A stretch of 64,000 nucleotides of DNA, from contig CAJNYU010002054.1 of assembly GCA_905331475.1 (NCBI GenBank), positions 372,001-436,000 on the forward strand. Direction: 5' to 3'. The DNA is from Rotaria socialis (taxonomy: Eukaryota > Rotifera > Eurotatoria > Philodinida > Philodinidae). Of the stretch, positions 53,444 through 64,000 are shown piece after piece (the stretch's first letter is position 1; every line of letters begins with the position of its first letter). The notes under the pieces are model-generated. The model worked only from the letters and a program-made list of their open reading frames with translations, was not told where the DNA came from and made no database searches. A program made the position numbers and the translations under genes.

Positions 53444-56400
53444 ATGCAGAAAAAACGCGTTCAAGTAACGGACACTCAACCTGAATAGAAAGCAAAAGAC
53501 TAAACTCTTCATTTCTTTAGTTATCATTTCTTATACGAAATGAAAATGAACGGTTGCATCGTGGAGGCATTAATGCACTTCGTTACGATGCAAAAAACGA
53601 TCGACTGTACACAGCTGGACGCGATTCAATCATTCGAGCATGGGACTGTAAACGTTATGGCGTAAGATTTTTATTAGTTTTATGTTTTCTTTTAAATCTC
53701 TAAAACAATTTGTTTCAGTCCGATATGTATGAATATTCAATGGAACATCATACAGATTGGGTAAATGATATTGTTCTTGTTAATTCTGGAAAGCATAGTA
53801 AGAGAGAATTTTGCTTTTAAAAAAGATTGTTTATTCTTGTATTGTTAATTTTTAAAGTACTTTCGGCATCAAGTGATGCAACCATTAAATTATGGAATGC
53901 ACCAAAGGGAACATGCATGTCAACATTACGAACACATAAAGTAAAGAAAAAAATTGCTTTTACTTTTTATTTTCTACAAATAAATATCTAATTTTTCAAC
54001 ATTAAGGATTTTGTTAAATGTTTGGCATATGCGAAAGATAAAGAACAAGTTGCAAGTGGAGGTTTTGATAATAACATATTCCTATGGGATGTTAACGTAT
54101 TAACTGCGTTGACGGCTATAAATAATACAGTAACAAGTAATAAATTGTATTGTTCTTCTACTGAATTATTTTTCTATGCGTCTAAATGTTAGCTTCAACA
54201 TTCACTGGCAATGAACATTCCGTGTATAGTTTAGCGATGAATCCATCAGGTACAGTTTTAGCTAGTGGCTCTCCTGAGAATGTGGTATGTTTTCATTCTA
54301 TGTCGAAAAAACAAAACAAATTTATTTGTCCTAAATTGTTTAGATACGTGTGTATGATCCAAGAACATGCACATTACTGATGAAATTAAAAGGACACACG
54401 GATAATATTCGTGCATTAGTTTTAAATCGAGATGGAACACAAGTATAAAAGAAAATTTTGTATAGAAAAATGTAGAAATTCTTTTACGTTTTAGTGTATA
54501 TCAGCTAGTTCTGATCATTCAATACGTATATGGTCACTTGGACAGCAAAGATGTATCACTAAACTTCATATACATTCAGATGCTGTATGGACATTATGTG
54601 TATGATTTCGAGAACGTTTTCGTTTTTTTTGTTAAGATTAATAGATATTTTTCTTTTCATAGGCCAATGAAGCATTTACAAGACTTTATTCAAGTGGACG
54701 TGATAGACGTGTTTATGTTACTGATCTCGCAGATACATCACGTAGTGTTTGTGTTTGTCAAGAAACGGAACCTGTTCTTCGAGTAAGGAAATAGTTGTAG
54801 ATGGCAGCTTTTACATGACTACTGTGATTTGAACTTGTCAATTGAATGTATAGAATGCATGCTAAATATTTACAAAGAAAAGAGAACGTTAGAGTAAAAA
54901 TTAAGTCTATCTTTTAGGATTGCTTCTCTTCTTTTAAATGATAAAATACAGAACAGGATTCTGCGTAAAATTCTGGAAACTATTCGATGAAGTTTTAGAA
55001 AATTATGAATTTTTTGTTTCGTCGAATAATAAAGATACTATTTTCTGAAACAATGATGATTCTTTCGCGTAATTTAATTTTTTATTCAGCTTATATGCAG
55101 ACTAACGATATAGTATGAAAGGAAATTGTTTGAATCTGTTAAGTTTATTTATTTGTTTAAATATTGAACAAAAAGAAACTATTTTAAGCTTGAACTTGGC
55201 AAAGAACAACAACAATTATGGGTTTCAACAACAGAATCAAATATACGTTGTTGGGTATAATATGATTGGTGTATTAAATAGACATGAAAACTTTTTTTTT
55301 TTTAAATATTTTTATTAGAGTTTAAAAGAAAGTCTTGCAACATTAGCTCGTACGACGTATTACGATGGCGAAGTAATTTGTAAACAACCAGATATGATTA
55401 TACAAGGTGGACCAGCAATCAAACATTATCATATTTTATCAGATAAACGACATATTATAACAAAAGATTCGAATAGTAATGTTGCTCTTTACGACGTTTT
55501 ACAAGTAACTTAAATTAAAAAAGAAACATCTTTGAATTCATTATGATTAAATATTTGTATTCATAGGCTAAAATGATTGAAAATCTTGGTAAATGTGATT
55601 ATGAGGAAGAGATACGAAAACGTACGAAAACTATATTTGTGCCGAATTGGTTTTGTGTTGATCTTAAAGTTGGCGTAAGTAGATATTATTTTACTTAAAT
55701 AATCGAAAAATCTTTTTTTTGAAAATCTAACTTTCATGCAGATTTTAACAATTACACTTGAAGAGAGTGATATTTTTGCTTCTTGGATTGCTGTTAAAGA
55801 AGTATTCGATACTAACACAGCTGGAAACAATGAAACAGTTGATCTTAAAGGTAAACTATCAATATAGATGAATAGGTTTTTTTTGTCCTGTTAGAATCAC
55901 ATATCTATTAAGGATTGGACAGTCATTTGATAATTATTGAGAACGAAAATTTCATAGAGTTATTGTACATTTAATTCTTTTCGAAAAACACGAGAGAAGT
56001 CTTGTGATATTGTTTTTATACTCATCTGAAAAAAAAACCCATTGAATTCAAATGCATTGCTATTTTATTTAGAAAATTATGGTATTTTAATGTTACATTC
56101 ACTTTTTGAGCATTGGCCAATAGCAAAACAAGCTCTAGGTATTTGAATTGACTTTTTGTTTTTCTTTGATTAAATCAATTCTTTTTCTTTGTGTTCTAGA
56201 AGCGAATGATAACTATGCAGAACGAGTACATTTAGACAATCTCTGTCATATACCTGGTCATACACCTATCTTTCTTGGGTATTTATTGATCATTATAGTA
56301 ACAAACTGCAGTCGACTTGAATCTTTTTCTTTTGTTTCTATTTTCATAATAGCGAAATTGGCGGTCGAACACTTTATCGTTTTCGTTGCAATGAAACCTG

Positions 56401-57104
56401 TGGTGAACCTGAACAAAGTTTTCTACATGAAGTTTTACCTCAATTTATAACTAATGTTATTGTTAAAGTTAGTTAATCATTAGAAATGTTTTATTCCTCT
56501 ATTAATCCTTTTTTTCCCATTTAGCATCAAGTTCCTGTATTGAATAAAATTCCATTTATTCTTCATCATCAAATCACTAGTACAAAATTTAATAAGAAGT
56601 CAGTGACTATAATTTTGAGTTTCAACATTATTTTTAAATATAATGTTTTTCTGCTTTTCAGAGATCGACTATCGGCGAGTGATATGATGATTGTACGAAA
56701 AGTAATCGAATATATTTATGAACGATATATTCTTAACGAACAACAACAGCCACAGACGCAGACACAGCAACAAACGTTATCGACGGGATTAGCTGGAAGT
56801 GGATCGAGTAACAAACTTCCATTGTTAAACTGAACTTAAAAATGAAGTAAAAATTTTGTTTTGCTTTCAGATCAGCAAGACGGTAATGGTGAACAACAAC
56901 GTGAATCGGATATTAGTAAAAGTATTGATCATATTGAATTGCTATGTCAAGAGCAAGTAAGAAAATTAGTTTTCAAAATGAAAATTTATTTCATTTTTCT
57001 TTCTTCTACAGATTTTGGATTTATCAATGGATTTAAGAACTGTTAAACATTTCATGTGGAAAGGAGGTGGTGATCTTGTTTTGTGCTTTCGTAGTAAATC
57101 GTAA
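53444..57104 (+). CDS. WDR48: WDR48 / UAF1 WD40-repeat protein
   Basis: WD40 beta-propeller protein that activates the deubiquitinases USP1, USP12 and USP46. UAF1-USP1 removes ubiquitin from FANCD2 and PCNA. Twenty small exons encode 665 residues (human 677): 53444-53464, 53521-53661, 53719-53797, 53858-53940, 54007-54136, 54193-54284, 54344-54442, 54495-54599, 54663-54782, 55189-55254, 55319-55504, 55567-55674, 55742-55850, 56073-56138, 56200-56278, 56353-56467, 56525-56598, 56662-56807, 56871-56956 and 57012-57104. Exon 1 encodes only MQKKRVQ, matching the short basic start of the family. Diagnostic blocks: [80 protein letters not shown] and the terminal [12 protein letters not shown]. Intron 9 (406 bp) is the longest. 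The next gene starts 207 bp downstream. Confidence 0.96.
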
Positions 57105-57311
57105 CTTGTTTTGTTCTTTGAATGTATCATAATTTTAGCTTTCGTTTTTTTTTCTGTAAATTATTTTTTTTTATTATCTTCAATTTTTCTTGCTTAAATT
57201 GAACTAGTCATATATTTAACAAAAATTGTATAAATAAAAAAACAACAGAAGACAAAGAAATAGATGAATATTTCCAGATAATGATTTTATTCCAGTGTTG
57301 AATGAAAAATA
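57105..57311 (+). promoter_or_regulatory. Short WDR48-FANCJ spacer with acceptor-like site
   Basis: Only 207 bp separate the WDR48 stop from the helicase start codon. The spacer contains a T-rich tract, AATAAA at about 57232 and TTTTATTCCAG ending at 57295, 16 nt before the ATG at 57312. A polyadenylation signal followed by a splice acceptor in so short a spacer is the arrangement expected for trans-splicing of a downstream operon gene. This is inference; a separate promoter here is also possible. Confidence 0.35.
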
Positions 57312-60300
57312 ATGGCGAACAATATGAAGCCCGAAACAATGCTTATGTCAGGTAACGTTTATCTAGCATGATTATGCTATTCACTATTAAACAATATGAT
57401 TATTCTAATCGGAGATGTGTGGAGGTGGGACTATGTGGACACCGTTTACCCTTACCAGGAAGTGAAATTACGAGAAAACAAATTGTTCAAAGCGGCATTG
57501 AAGATTTTATACTTTTAATTAGCTTATCAATGAAAAGCTAATTTAAGAAAGATAACCCGTAAAAAGGGTTAGCTATCAATGGCATAAATTAAAAACTTAG
57601 TTTAAAAGATTTAGTTTAGATGGGACAGATATCAACTCAGCAATGACTTTTGTGAGATCAGAATCAATAGTGACTCTCCTTTTTTTTATTACGTAAAATG
57701 ATCTCTAATAAAATTCATCGTAGTTCGATATAGAAAAAAGTAATTGTTATATTTATTCCAGGTGTCACTGTCGATTTTCCTTATACACCTTATCCATGCC
57801 AAATAGCAATGCTCGCCCGAATAATTAAAGCTTTACAACAATCAAAAAATTGTCTTCTTGAATCACCGACCGGTACCGGAAAAACTTTGACTCTTCTATG
57901 TGCGTCATTAGCTTGGCAACAAAAAGAAATTGAACAATTTCGAATGTCTACACCATTCATTGAAAATAAAGATAATGCAACAGAAGCACAAACAAAACCA
58001 ACACCAGTATCGCGTATATTTTATTGTACTCGCACACATAAACAACTCGAACAAATAGCTAAACAACTTAATAATACAGTATATAAAGATAAAATTCGTA
58101 TGACATTATTATCATCACGTGATAATTATTGTATACATCCAATTATATCAAAAGGGCCAAATAAAAGTCATGAATGTGCTAAAATAACCCGCCATAATCA
58201 CGATCGATCCGTAACACAAGGAGTAAACAGTGAATGCGGCTATTATGAACGTTTACGAGGCAAAGTAGCCAATGATTTTTTACGACCATTTGCAAAACCG
58301 TTACCACGTGTTTTTGATATTGAACAATTTAATGATCATTGCCAAAACAGCCATGGTGTATGTCCATATTATACCAGCCGTTTATTAATAAATGATGTAC
58401 AACTTATTCTTTGTCCATATAATTATCTTATTGATCCGCGTGTACGTAATTCAATGCAAGTGTCAATAACTAATGCAATTATAATTATTGATGAAGGTAA
58501 TTAGAAAAATGTTTAGATACTTGAGCGAAACGTTATTGAAATACGGTCAGGGATGTGCCGAAAGGAAAAAACTGGGGGGNAACGTATAGAATCCTGTACT
58601 CCCCCTCAGGATAGTTTGTAATATCCAGATTTTATAGTAAAAGTTCTACAACAATTTTGCTAAAGAAACCACTACTTTTCAAAAGTGGGGGGGGGGGCTG
58701 AACCCCCCACCCCTGTACGCCCCATAGGCACATCCCTGAATACGGTATTTCATCGCATAACAAAAAAGTTATGCTTTGCAAAAGCGTGGATAGATTCTAG
58801 CAGGTCAAAATTTTATTATAAATCGTGCTTCACACAAAAGCATGACATTTATTTGATGTTACTAACAAGTTTCTTATATTTTTCTAGCACATAACATAGA
58901 AGATTGTGCTCGTGAATCAATGAAATTTGAAGTACGAAAATATGATTTTGAACAAGCATTACAGGAACTATGCACAAATCAAAAAGTACTAGATCTAGCA
59001 CAAATCAAAATAGCTGAATTAATTGTAAATGAATCAGGCTTTGCATTAACACAAGAACCATTGTCTTCATCGCATTTAACATCTTCTCAACGAGAATCAA
59101 CACATCGCGCGTCTGGTTATTCTGAATATGATGAATTAAATGACGACACCGATTTACTTGACCATTTACGTATTGATCAACATGGAAATCAACATGAAAC
59201 AATACCCGAAACAAATGATAAAGTAACATCTGAATATGCTGATTTTGCTAATGCAGTGAAATTTCTTGCTGAACGATTTTCTCGACTTATTTTATGGTTC
59301 GATGAAAAAGATCCACGTGAAAAATATGCATTTACACCCAAACAGCTTATTGAACAATTTCATCAAGCGAAATTTATCGATCAATCTGTTGTTGATGTTC
59401 ATAAACCGGCAGTGTATGTTAAATTAATTTTTTTAATAATATAGATCGATAAAGTATTTTTCTGGTTTAGAAAAAATCGGCCAGCAGCAACCCGACATCG
59501 TGTTGTTAAAGATGCTGTTCGTGTACGAAAAGCATTATCGAAAGGCTTTTTAAATAAGCCAGATTATGTCAAATTTTCAGATGAAACTGTAAAATTTTTA
59601 GAAGATTTTGATCTGTAAGAGATGATAATTGTTTTGGTTTTACATAGTATCATTCAAGGATGATGTTCATTTTATTTTGTTCTAATGATATATCCCGGTT
59701 GAAGTAATCAACTGATTTTACTCTCGAGCTTCCACCAAAATCTCAGTCTACGTTTCAACTCTCTGCAAATTATCTGAGTTACCACTTTAGTCAGTGTTTA
59801 ATTGTCAAACATTCGCATATACTTTGAATTTGTGGGCTAATATTGACAATTATCCTATGTAAAGCACACAACTAACATCATTTTTATAGGATTTAAGAAT
59901 ATATGAAATTAAACTGACGGAAACAATAGTATTTTATTCGAAAACGTCTATAAAAACAGTCCTGCTGGAACCAAAAGAAAAGAGAAAATGATGTGAACCA
60001 TGTGCGAGGTGTCTTCATGATATTAATCAAATTCGTAGTGTTTAAAAGCCGAGACACAAGAATTCCTAATCTATAGAGGCACTGGCAGTATTGACGTTAT
60101 AGTTCCTCGTAGATGCAAGTTATTCATACTTTTAAAATTCTTACTTTTTGTTCTTTAGCTGTTTATCAATTTTATATGCTGATGATTATCAATTTGCCGA
60201 TGAATACAAAATAGTATTGAAAACCATTCCTTTTGAACCAAGCGCAAGTGCAATTGCACAAATGCAACAACGACCACAAATTTCAACAGGAGATGCGGAG

Positions 60301-62646
60301 GACAATCAATGGATTGATAAGCGTTCACAATCAAGTCAGTTTAAACGATATCAGCCAAATGTAACTCAAACAACTTATCCTATTCATACACAACAATTAA
60401 TATTTTATTGTTTATCACCAAGTGTTGCATTTGCTAAAGATCTAAGATTAGCTCGATCGTAAGTTACTGCATATTTAGTTTGACTACCACGGAACTATTT
60501 AAGTATCTTCATTATTTTTTAAAGTTTAATCTTTGCTTCCGGCACACTTGCGCCCTTAGCAACTTATGCTGGTGAATTGAAAATACCATTTGATATTCAA
60601 ATGGGTAAAGCAGAAAACAAGAAACTTTTTAGCTTTTGCCAAATACAACGAAATATTTTGTTTAGAATGTAATCATGTTATTGACCTAGACCGTACATTT
60701 ATGACAGCATTAAGTCATGGACGAAATCCTAACGTTAAATTACGAGCAACATATCAAAATACAGATAAAATCGAATTTCAAGTAAACAAGTTGTTGTTTA
60801 TTTTCTTTATTAAAACTTTTTGTTTTTGCAAAGGATGAATGTGGTCTTATTGTACTCGATGTTTGTCAACGTGTTCCTTATGGTGTACTTTGTTTTCTGC
60901 CATCGTATCGATTTCTTAATGTTATAATGAGCCGTTGGATGGCAAGTGGACTTTGGCAAAAATTAAATGAACATAAAGCAGTATTTTTCGAAGAAAAAAG
61001 TAGTGCTACTTTTCAGAATACAATGAGTAAGATTTATCTATATATTATAATTTACAATTAATAGTATAAATAATTTCAAGATCGATTTCGTGAAGCAAAT
61101 GGAACATTACAAATCGATAAGTCATTAACAGCTGCCGCTAAACGAGTCAAGGCAATGTTTAAAAGAAAAACTGTACCTAGCGCTTCATCATTAGCAGATT
61201 TACAACATGTTCCTGTTAAAGGTGGTCTTTTGTTAGCTGTTTGCCGTGGACGTGCATCTGAAGGTATTGATTTTTCGGATAATAATGCACGTTGTGTTAT
61301 AACACTTGGAATACCATATCCAAATGTACAAGATGAAGAAGTTGTTTTTAAACGTAATTACAATAATGAACAAAATAAGCGTATGCCACAAGTTATGAAT
61401 GGTAGCGATTGGGTTAGTTTTATTTAGATTTTTTCAAGTTTGCTTTTAATAATTCTCATTTTTAAGTATGATTCTCAAGCATATCGTGCATTAAATCAAG
61501 CACTTGGAAGATGTATTCGCCATAAAAATGATTGGGGAGCATTAGTGGTATACTTTTAAATTGGATTTGTTGATTAGACATGAAATTTTATTTGTTTTTC
61601 TATTTAGATAGTTGATGAACGAATTGTTCAGAATATGAGCGATAAACATTTTAATAATAAAATATCCTTATGGATTAAACAACGTCTTTGTATATCACGT
61701 AAATATGATGATACAATGAATGCTTTAGAAAAATTCGTTGAACATATGCAAAAGTCAGTTGAAATCGAAAGACTTAAAAATGAACAAAAAGAACAAAATC
61801 AAGAAGCAGAGAAAAATTTAACTCAAGATGAACAAAACCAAAACTCAGAGAAAAAGTTAAGTGAAGAAGAACAACGTCGATTTGCTTTTGCTTTTCCTTC
61901 AATCAAAGGTAAATCGGAAAAGAACGCTTTCCCTCCTGCCGTGAAATATGAGGAGCAGCAAGTGTTAAAATATATTGTGGACAGGAATTTACAGCTTTTC
62001 AAACCAATTATGAATGATCTCTCATTGCAATTTTTCAACCATATTCTGATTAGATTTCTGGAGGATACAGTTTGAAGAGATTAGTCTTCAGCTACATCGT
62101 ATTTCCCTGATTTCATTCTTACAAGGTTTTTGCTAACGGTATTTGTTTATTTAAGAACTACCAAAGACAATCGGAGAGAACAAGCCTACCCATCGAGAAT
62201 GGCAAATCACTGATTTAAGTGATGATGAAAGTGCCAAAGAAAATCAGCCTAGTTCAATAAAACAAGAAGCTTTTGGCAAATATGTGGCTCAACGTCAACT
62301 ATGTATGACTCCTCCGTCAATACCATCTCAAAATAATAATGAAACTCAAAAAGAAAAAGCAATAGATCCAAAAACATCTTCTAATCATCAGAATATTCGA
62401 AATCGTGTGCAACGCCATAAAAAGACACCTATCAAAAGGTTTCATTCGCAACGTGCTGTATCGACATCTTCATCACCAATATTACCACAAAAAATTGATC
62501 TATTTCGAACACAAAAAGTTATTATTTTATCCGATGACGACGACGATGATGATGATGATGACGATGGAGATGGGGATTTCATTAAATCAAAAGTATGTTT
62601 TCATCAACCAAGCAAAAAAGTTAAAACAGACAAAAGTTTTGTTTAG
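57312..62646 (+). CDS. BRIP1: FANCJ/BRIP1-type DEAH iron-sulfur DNA helicase
   Basis: Superfamily 2, XPD-like 5'-3' helicase used in interstrand-crosslink repair and G-quadruplex unwinding. Twelve exons encode about 1112 residues (human 1249): 57312-57351, 57762-58496, 58888-59413, 59471-59614, 60159-60458, 60525-60604, 60666-60781, 60834-61026, 61081-61412, 61467-61547, 61608-61908 and 62156-62646. Seen in order: [12 protein letters not shown] (Q-motif region), Walker [21 protein letters not shown], the Fe-S cysteine region (NYCIHP, SECGYY, GVCPYY), [17 protein letters not shown] joined across intron 2 followed by NIEDCARES (a FANCJ hallmark), [26 protein letters not shown] and [15 protein letters not shown]. 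The tail is coiled-coil-like ([12 protein letters not shown]), then ends with [13 protein letters not shown], a likely SUMO-interacting motif. Intron 2 carries a MITE. RTEL1 and DDX11 are less likely because of the CARES block. Confidence 0.93.
58548..58738. mobile_element. hAT-type MITE in helicase intron 2
   Basis: 191-bp insertion bounded by 12-bp perfect terminal inverted repeats: CAGGGATGTGCC at 58548-58559 and GGCACATCCCTG at 58727-58738. It is flanked by an exact 8-bp direct repeat, AATACGGT, at 58540-58547 and 58739-58746. An 8-bp target-site duplication with CAGGG...CCCTG ends is characteristic of hAT-superfamily transposons. The element is too short for a transposase, so it is non-autonomous. 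It is rich in G and C runs (for example a run of 11 G at 58687-58697), unlike the surrounding DNA, and the only unresolved base in the window (N at 58580) falls in one of these runs. The identical target duplications suggest a fairly recent insertion. Confidence 0.88.
59615..60158 (+). other. Long intron 4 of the helicase gene
   Basis: 544-bp intron between the exon ending EDFD and the exon starting [12 protein letters not shown]. Nothing recognisable lies in it. It is among the longest introns of this gene. Confidence 0.6.
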
Positions 62647-64000
62647 TTAAATAATGATTTTTTTTACTCGTTGCATTTCTGTATCTCAAGGATCGTTTAT
62701 TTATCTTAAAGTTCAGTGAATATTTCTTTTCGCTATTTTTCTATTGAAAATTCTTGTATTTGTGTTTATATGTAATATTAATATCTTAGACTATTTGAAA
62801 ACGTAAATGAAGTAAGTCAAACCACTGAGTATCTCATTTTGCAACCAAAATAAAGATGAAAGTGACATTTTAATGATAAAAATGGTATTCATGGAAAAAT
62901 CAAACAGATAAAAACAATAAAATGAACTTGATCTCATTCATTCGACAAGAGGATTCGAGTGAAACTCCGTTTAAGAAGAAAATTCATACGAATCTCTTCA
63001 TAAACTTGTTGGCAAGAACATGTGTATGTTTTTGCTGTACAAAGACCCAGTTAACGATTGATTTTTTTTAAGCAGATTGCCAACAACTTTTAAGTTAAGT
63101 TGATTTTGTACTATGTTGTTAAACTGTACGTTAGAAAAATGATGATTTTATTTCCAAGCTATTTTGAGTAGATCTCTACTAAATAGTAAATTTTCAGACA
63201 TTCCGATTATTTAAAAGAACGTTGAGTTATGTTAATCATATTTAAAAATGGCTGCAATTTTGTAAAATATAGAACAATTAAAATAGATTTCAAATTCATT
63301 ATTTTCATATTGTTATTATTAGTATCAACTCAAACTATTGAAAATGCAAGAAACTTACCGGTAATAAAAACTGCTATCTAATTATTTGTATTCAATTCGA
63401 ATCGAGAAGGATTCATCTATAGCCTCATTTGTCAGCAATATCTTAGAACAAACGTGAATAGATTGTGAAATTCGTTCTAATAAATAGAATTTTACTCGGT
63501 CAAAACAAATCTTTTCTTGTATTTATCAACAAAATGCATCGGATTATTAGTAAACTTGAATAATTACGCTCTATATTAAAATGTTGATGTAACCAAGAGA
63601 TCATCAGTAGGAAATCAATATCCTATAATTAATCATTGAACAACTATTACAGTTTTCTTTATTATAGTGGTCGCGGAACAACAATTATTGGCAAGACAAC
63701 ACCCACCTAGCCTACTCTTGGTTAGGCAATTACATGGCTTTTGTTTTTGTCTATATAGTTAGGTTTATAGAAGTTTCTCTTGTTGTGCAAACATTGGCGT
63801 GAGATTTATGAATGTTGAGATACCTTTTTTGATACGACTTTTTTTTGCTATTCTTATTTCATGTTTTTACGAGATTCCATTAACCTACACAATTATTTCT
63901 TATCTTTATAAAAATCAATATATGCGTTGTATATATGATATGTCACCGACATGTGATAATAGCCGTGAGCGAAGGTATATAATCAAACAGCGACCTAGAA
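62647..64000. other. Downstream intergenic region, no gene seen
   Basis: About 1.35 kb of AT-rich sequence after the helicase stop, with an AATAAA near 62850. No exon chain or domain was recognised up to the window end. Confidence 0.6.

Noticed and set aside
57312..62646. Assignment of the helicase as RTEL1 or DDX11
   Set aside because: The [13 protein letters not shown] block, the FPY-AYP/TPYP start and the GTLAPL...[14 protein letters not shown] series fit FANCJ/BRIP1 better; length and tail also agree.

Overview
This is animal (metazoan) nuclear DNA. It is AT-rich, most introns are only 50-70 bp, and the genes have clear animal orthologues: a RAB6 GTPase, ETF beta, BRX1, cathepsin B, a CDO/BOC/Ihog-type receptor, prolidase, ribosomal protein eL8, WDR48/UAF1 and a FANCJ/BRIP1-type helicase. 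Short introns, tightly packed same-strand gene runs and pyrimidine-AG acceptor-like sites just upstream of many start codons would suit a compact invertebrate that uses spliced-leader trans-splicing. A rotifer is my best guess, but this is inference and was not checked against any database.

Layout. Positions 1-701 hold the 3' part of a GH18 chitinase-like gene (+). Positions 702-12957 are about 12 kb without a supportable gene. They contain an 82-bp piggyBac-like MITE (TTAA flanks), a 40-bp tandem duplication, a 36-bp perfect palindrome and a cluster of long interleaved inverted repeats (10748-11699). A peptide-type GPCR (+) lies at 12958-14567. Four minus-strand genes follow, read from high to low coordinates: BRX1, ETFB, RAB6 and a small secreted protein. 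The first three are only 126 and 174 bp apart. Next come a fibrinogen-related gene broken by two in-frame TGA codons (+) and a PPT2-like thioesterase whose last segment is in another frame (+). Then a one-LIM-domain protein (-), cathepsin B (+) and a 14-exon Ig/FN3 receptor of the CDO/BOC/Ihog type (-, 29549-36830).

A second gene-poor stretch (36831-48988, about 12 kb) is rich in microsatellites and lies upstream of the receptor. The right end is a plus-strand series: prolidase, eL8, WDR48 and FANCJ-like helicase, followed by about 1.4 kb with no gene seen.

How the genes relate. Most are housekeeping functions (ribosome biogenesis and translation, fatty-acid/amino-acid oxidation, Golgi traffic, lysosomal proteolysis and thioester hydrolysis, dipeptide recycling). 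The most striking neighbourhood is WDR48 next to FANCJ, 207 bp apart in the same orientation. Both proteins belong to the Fanconi anaemia/homologous-recombination repair pathway. The intron that splits the helicase DEAH box carries a 191-bp hAT-type MITE with 12-bp terminal inverted repeats and a perfect 8-bp target-site duplication.

Exon boundaries were assigned by eye from GT-AG sites, reading-frame continuity and remembered family sequences. Every multi-exon model given here keeps frame throughout, but single-base errors at boundaries are possible.
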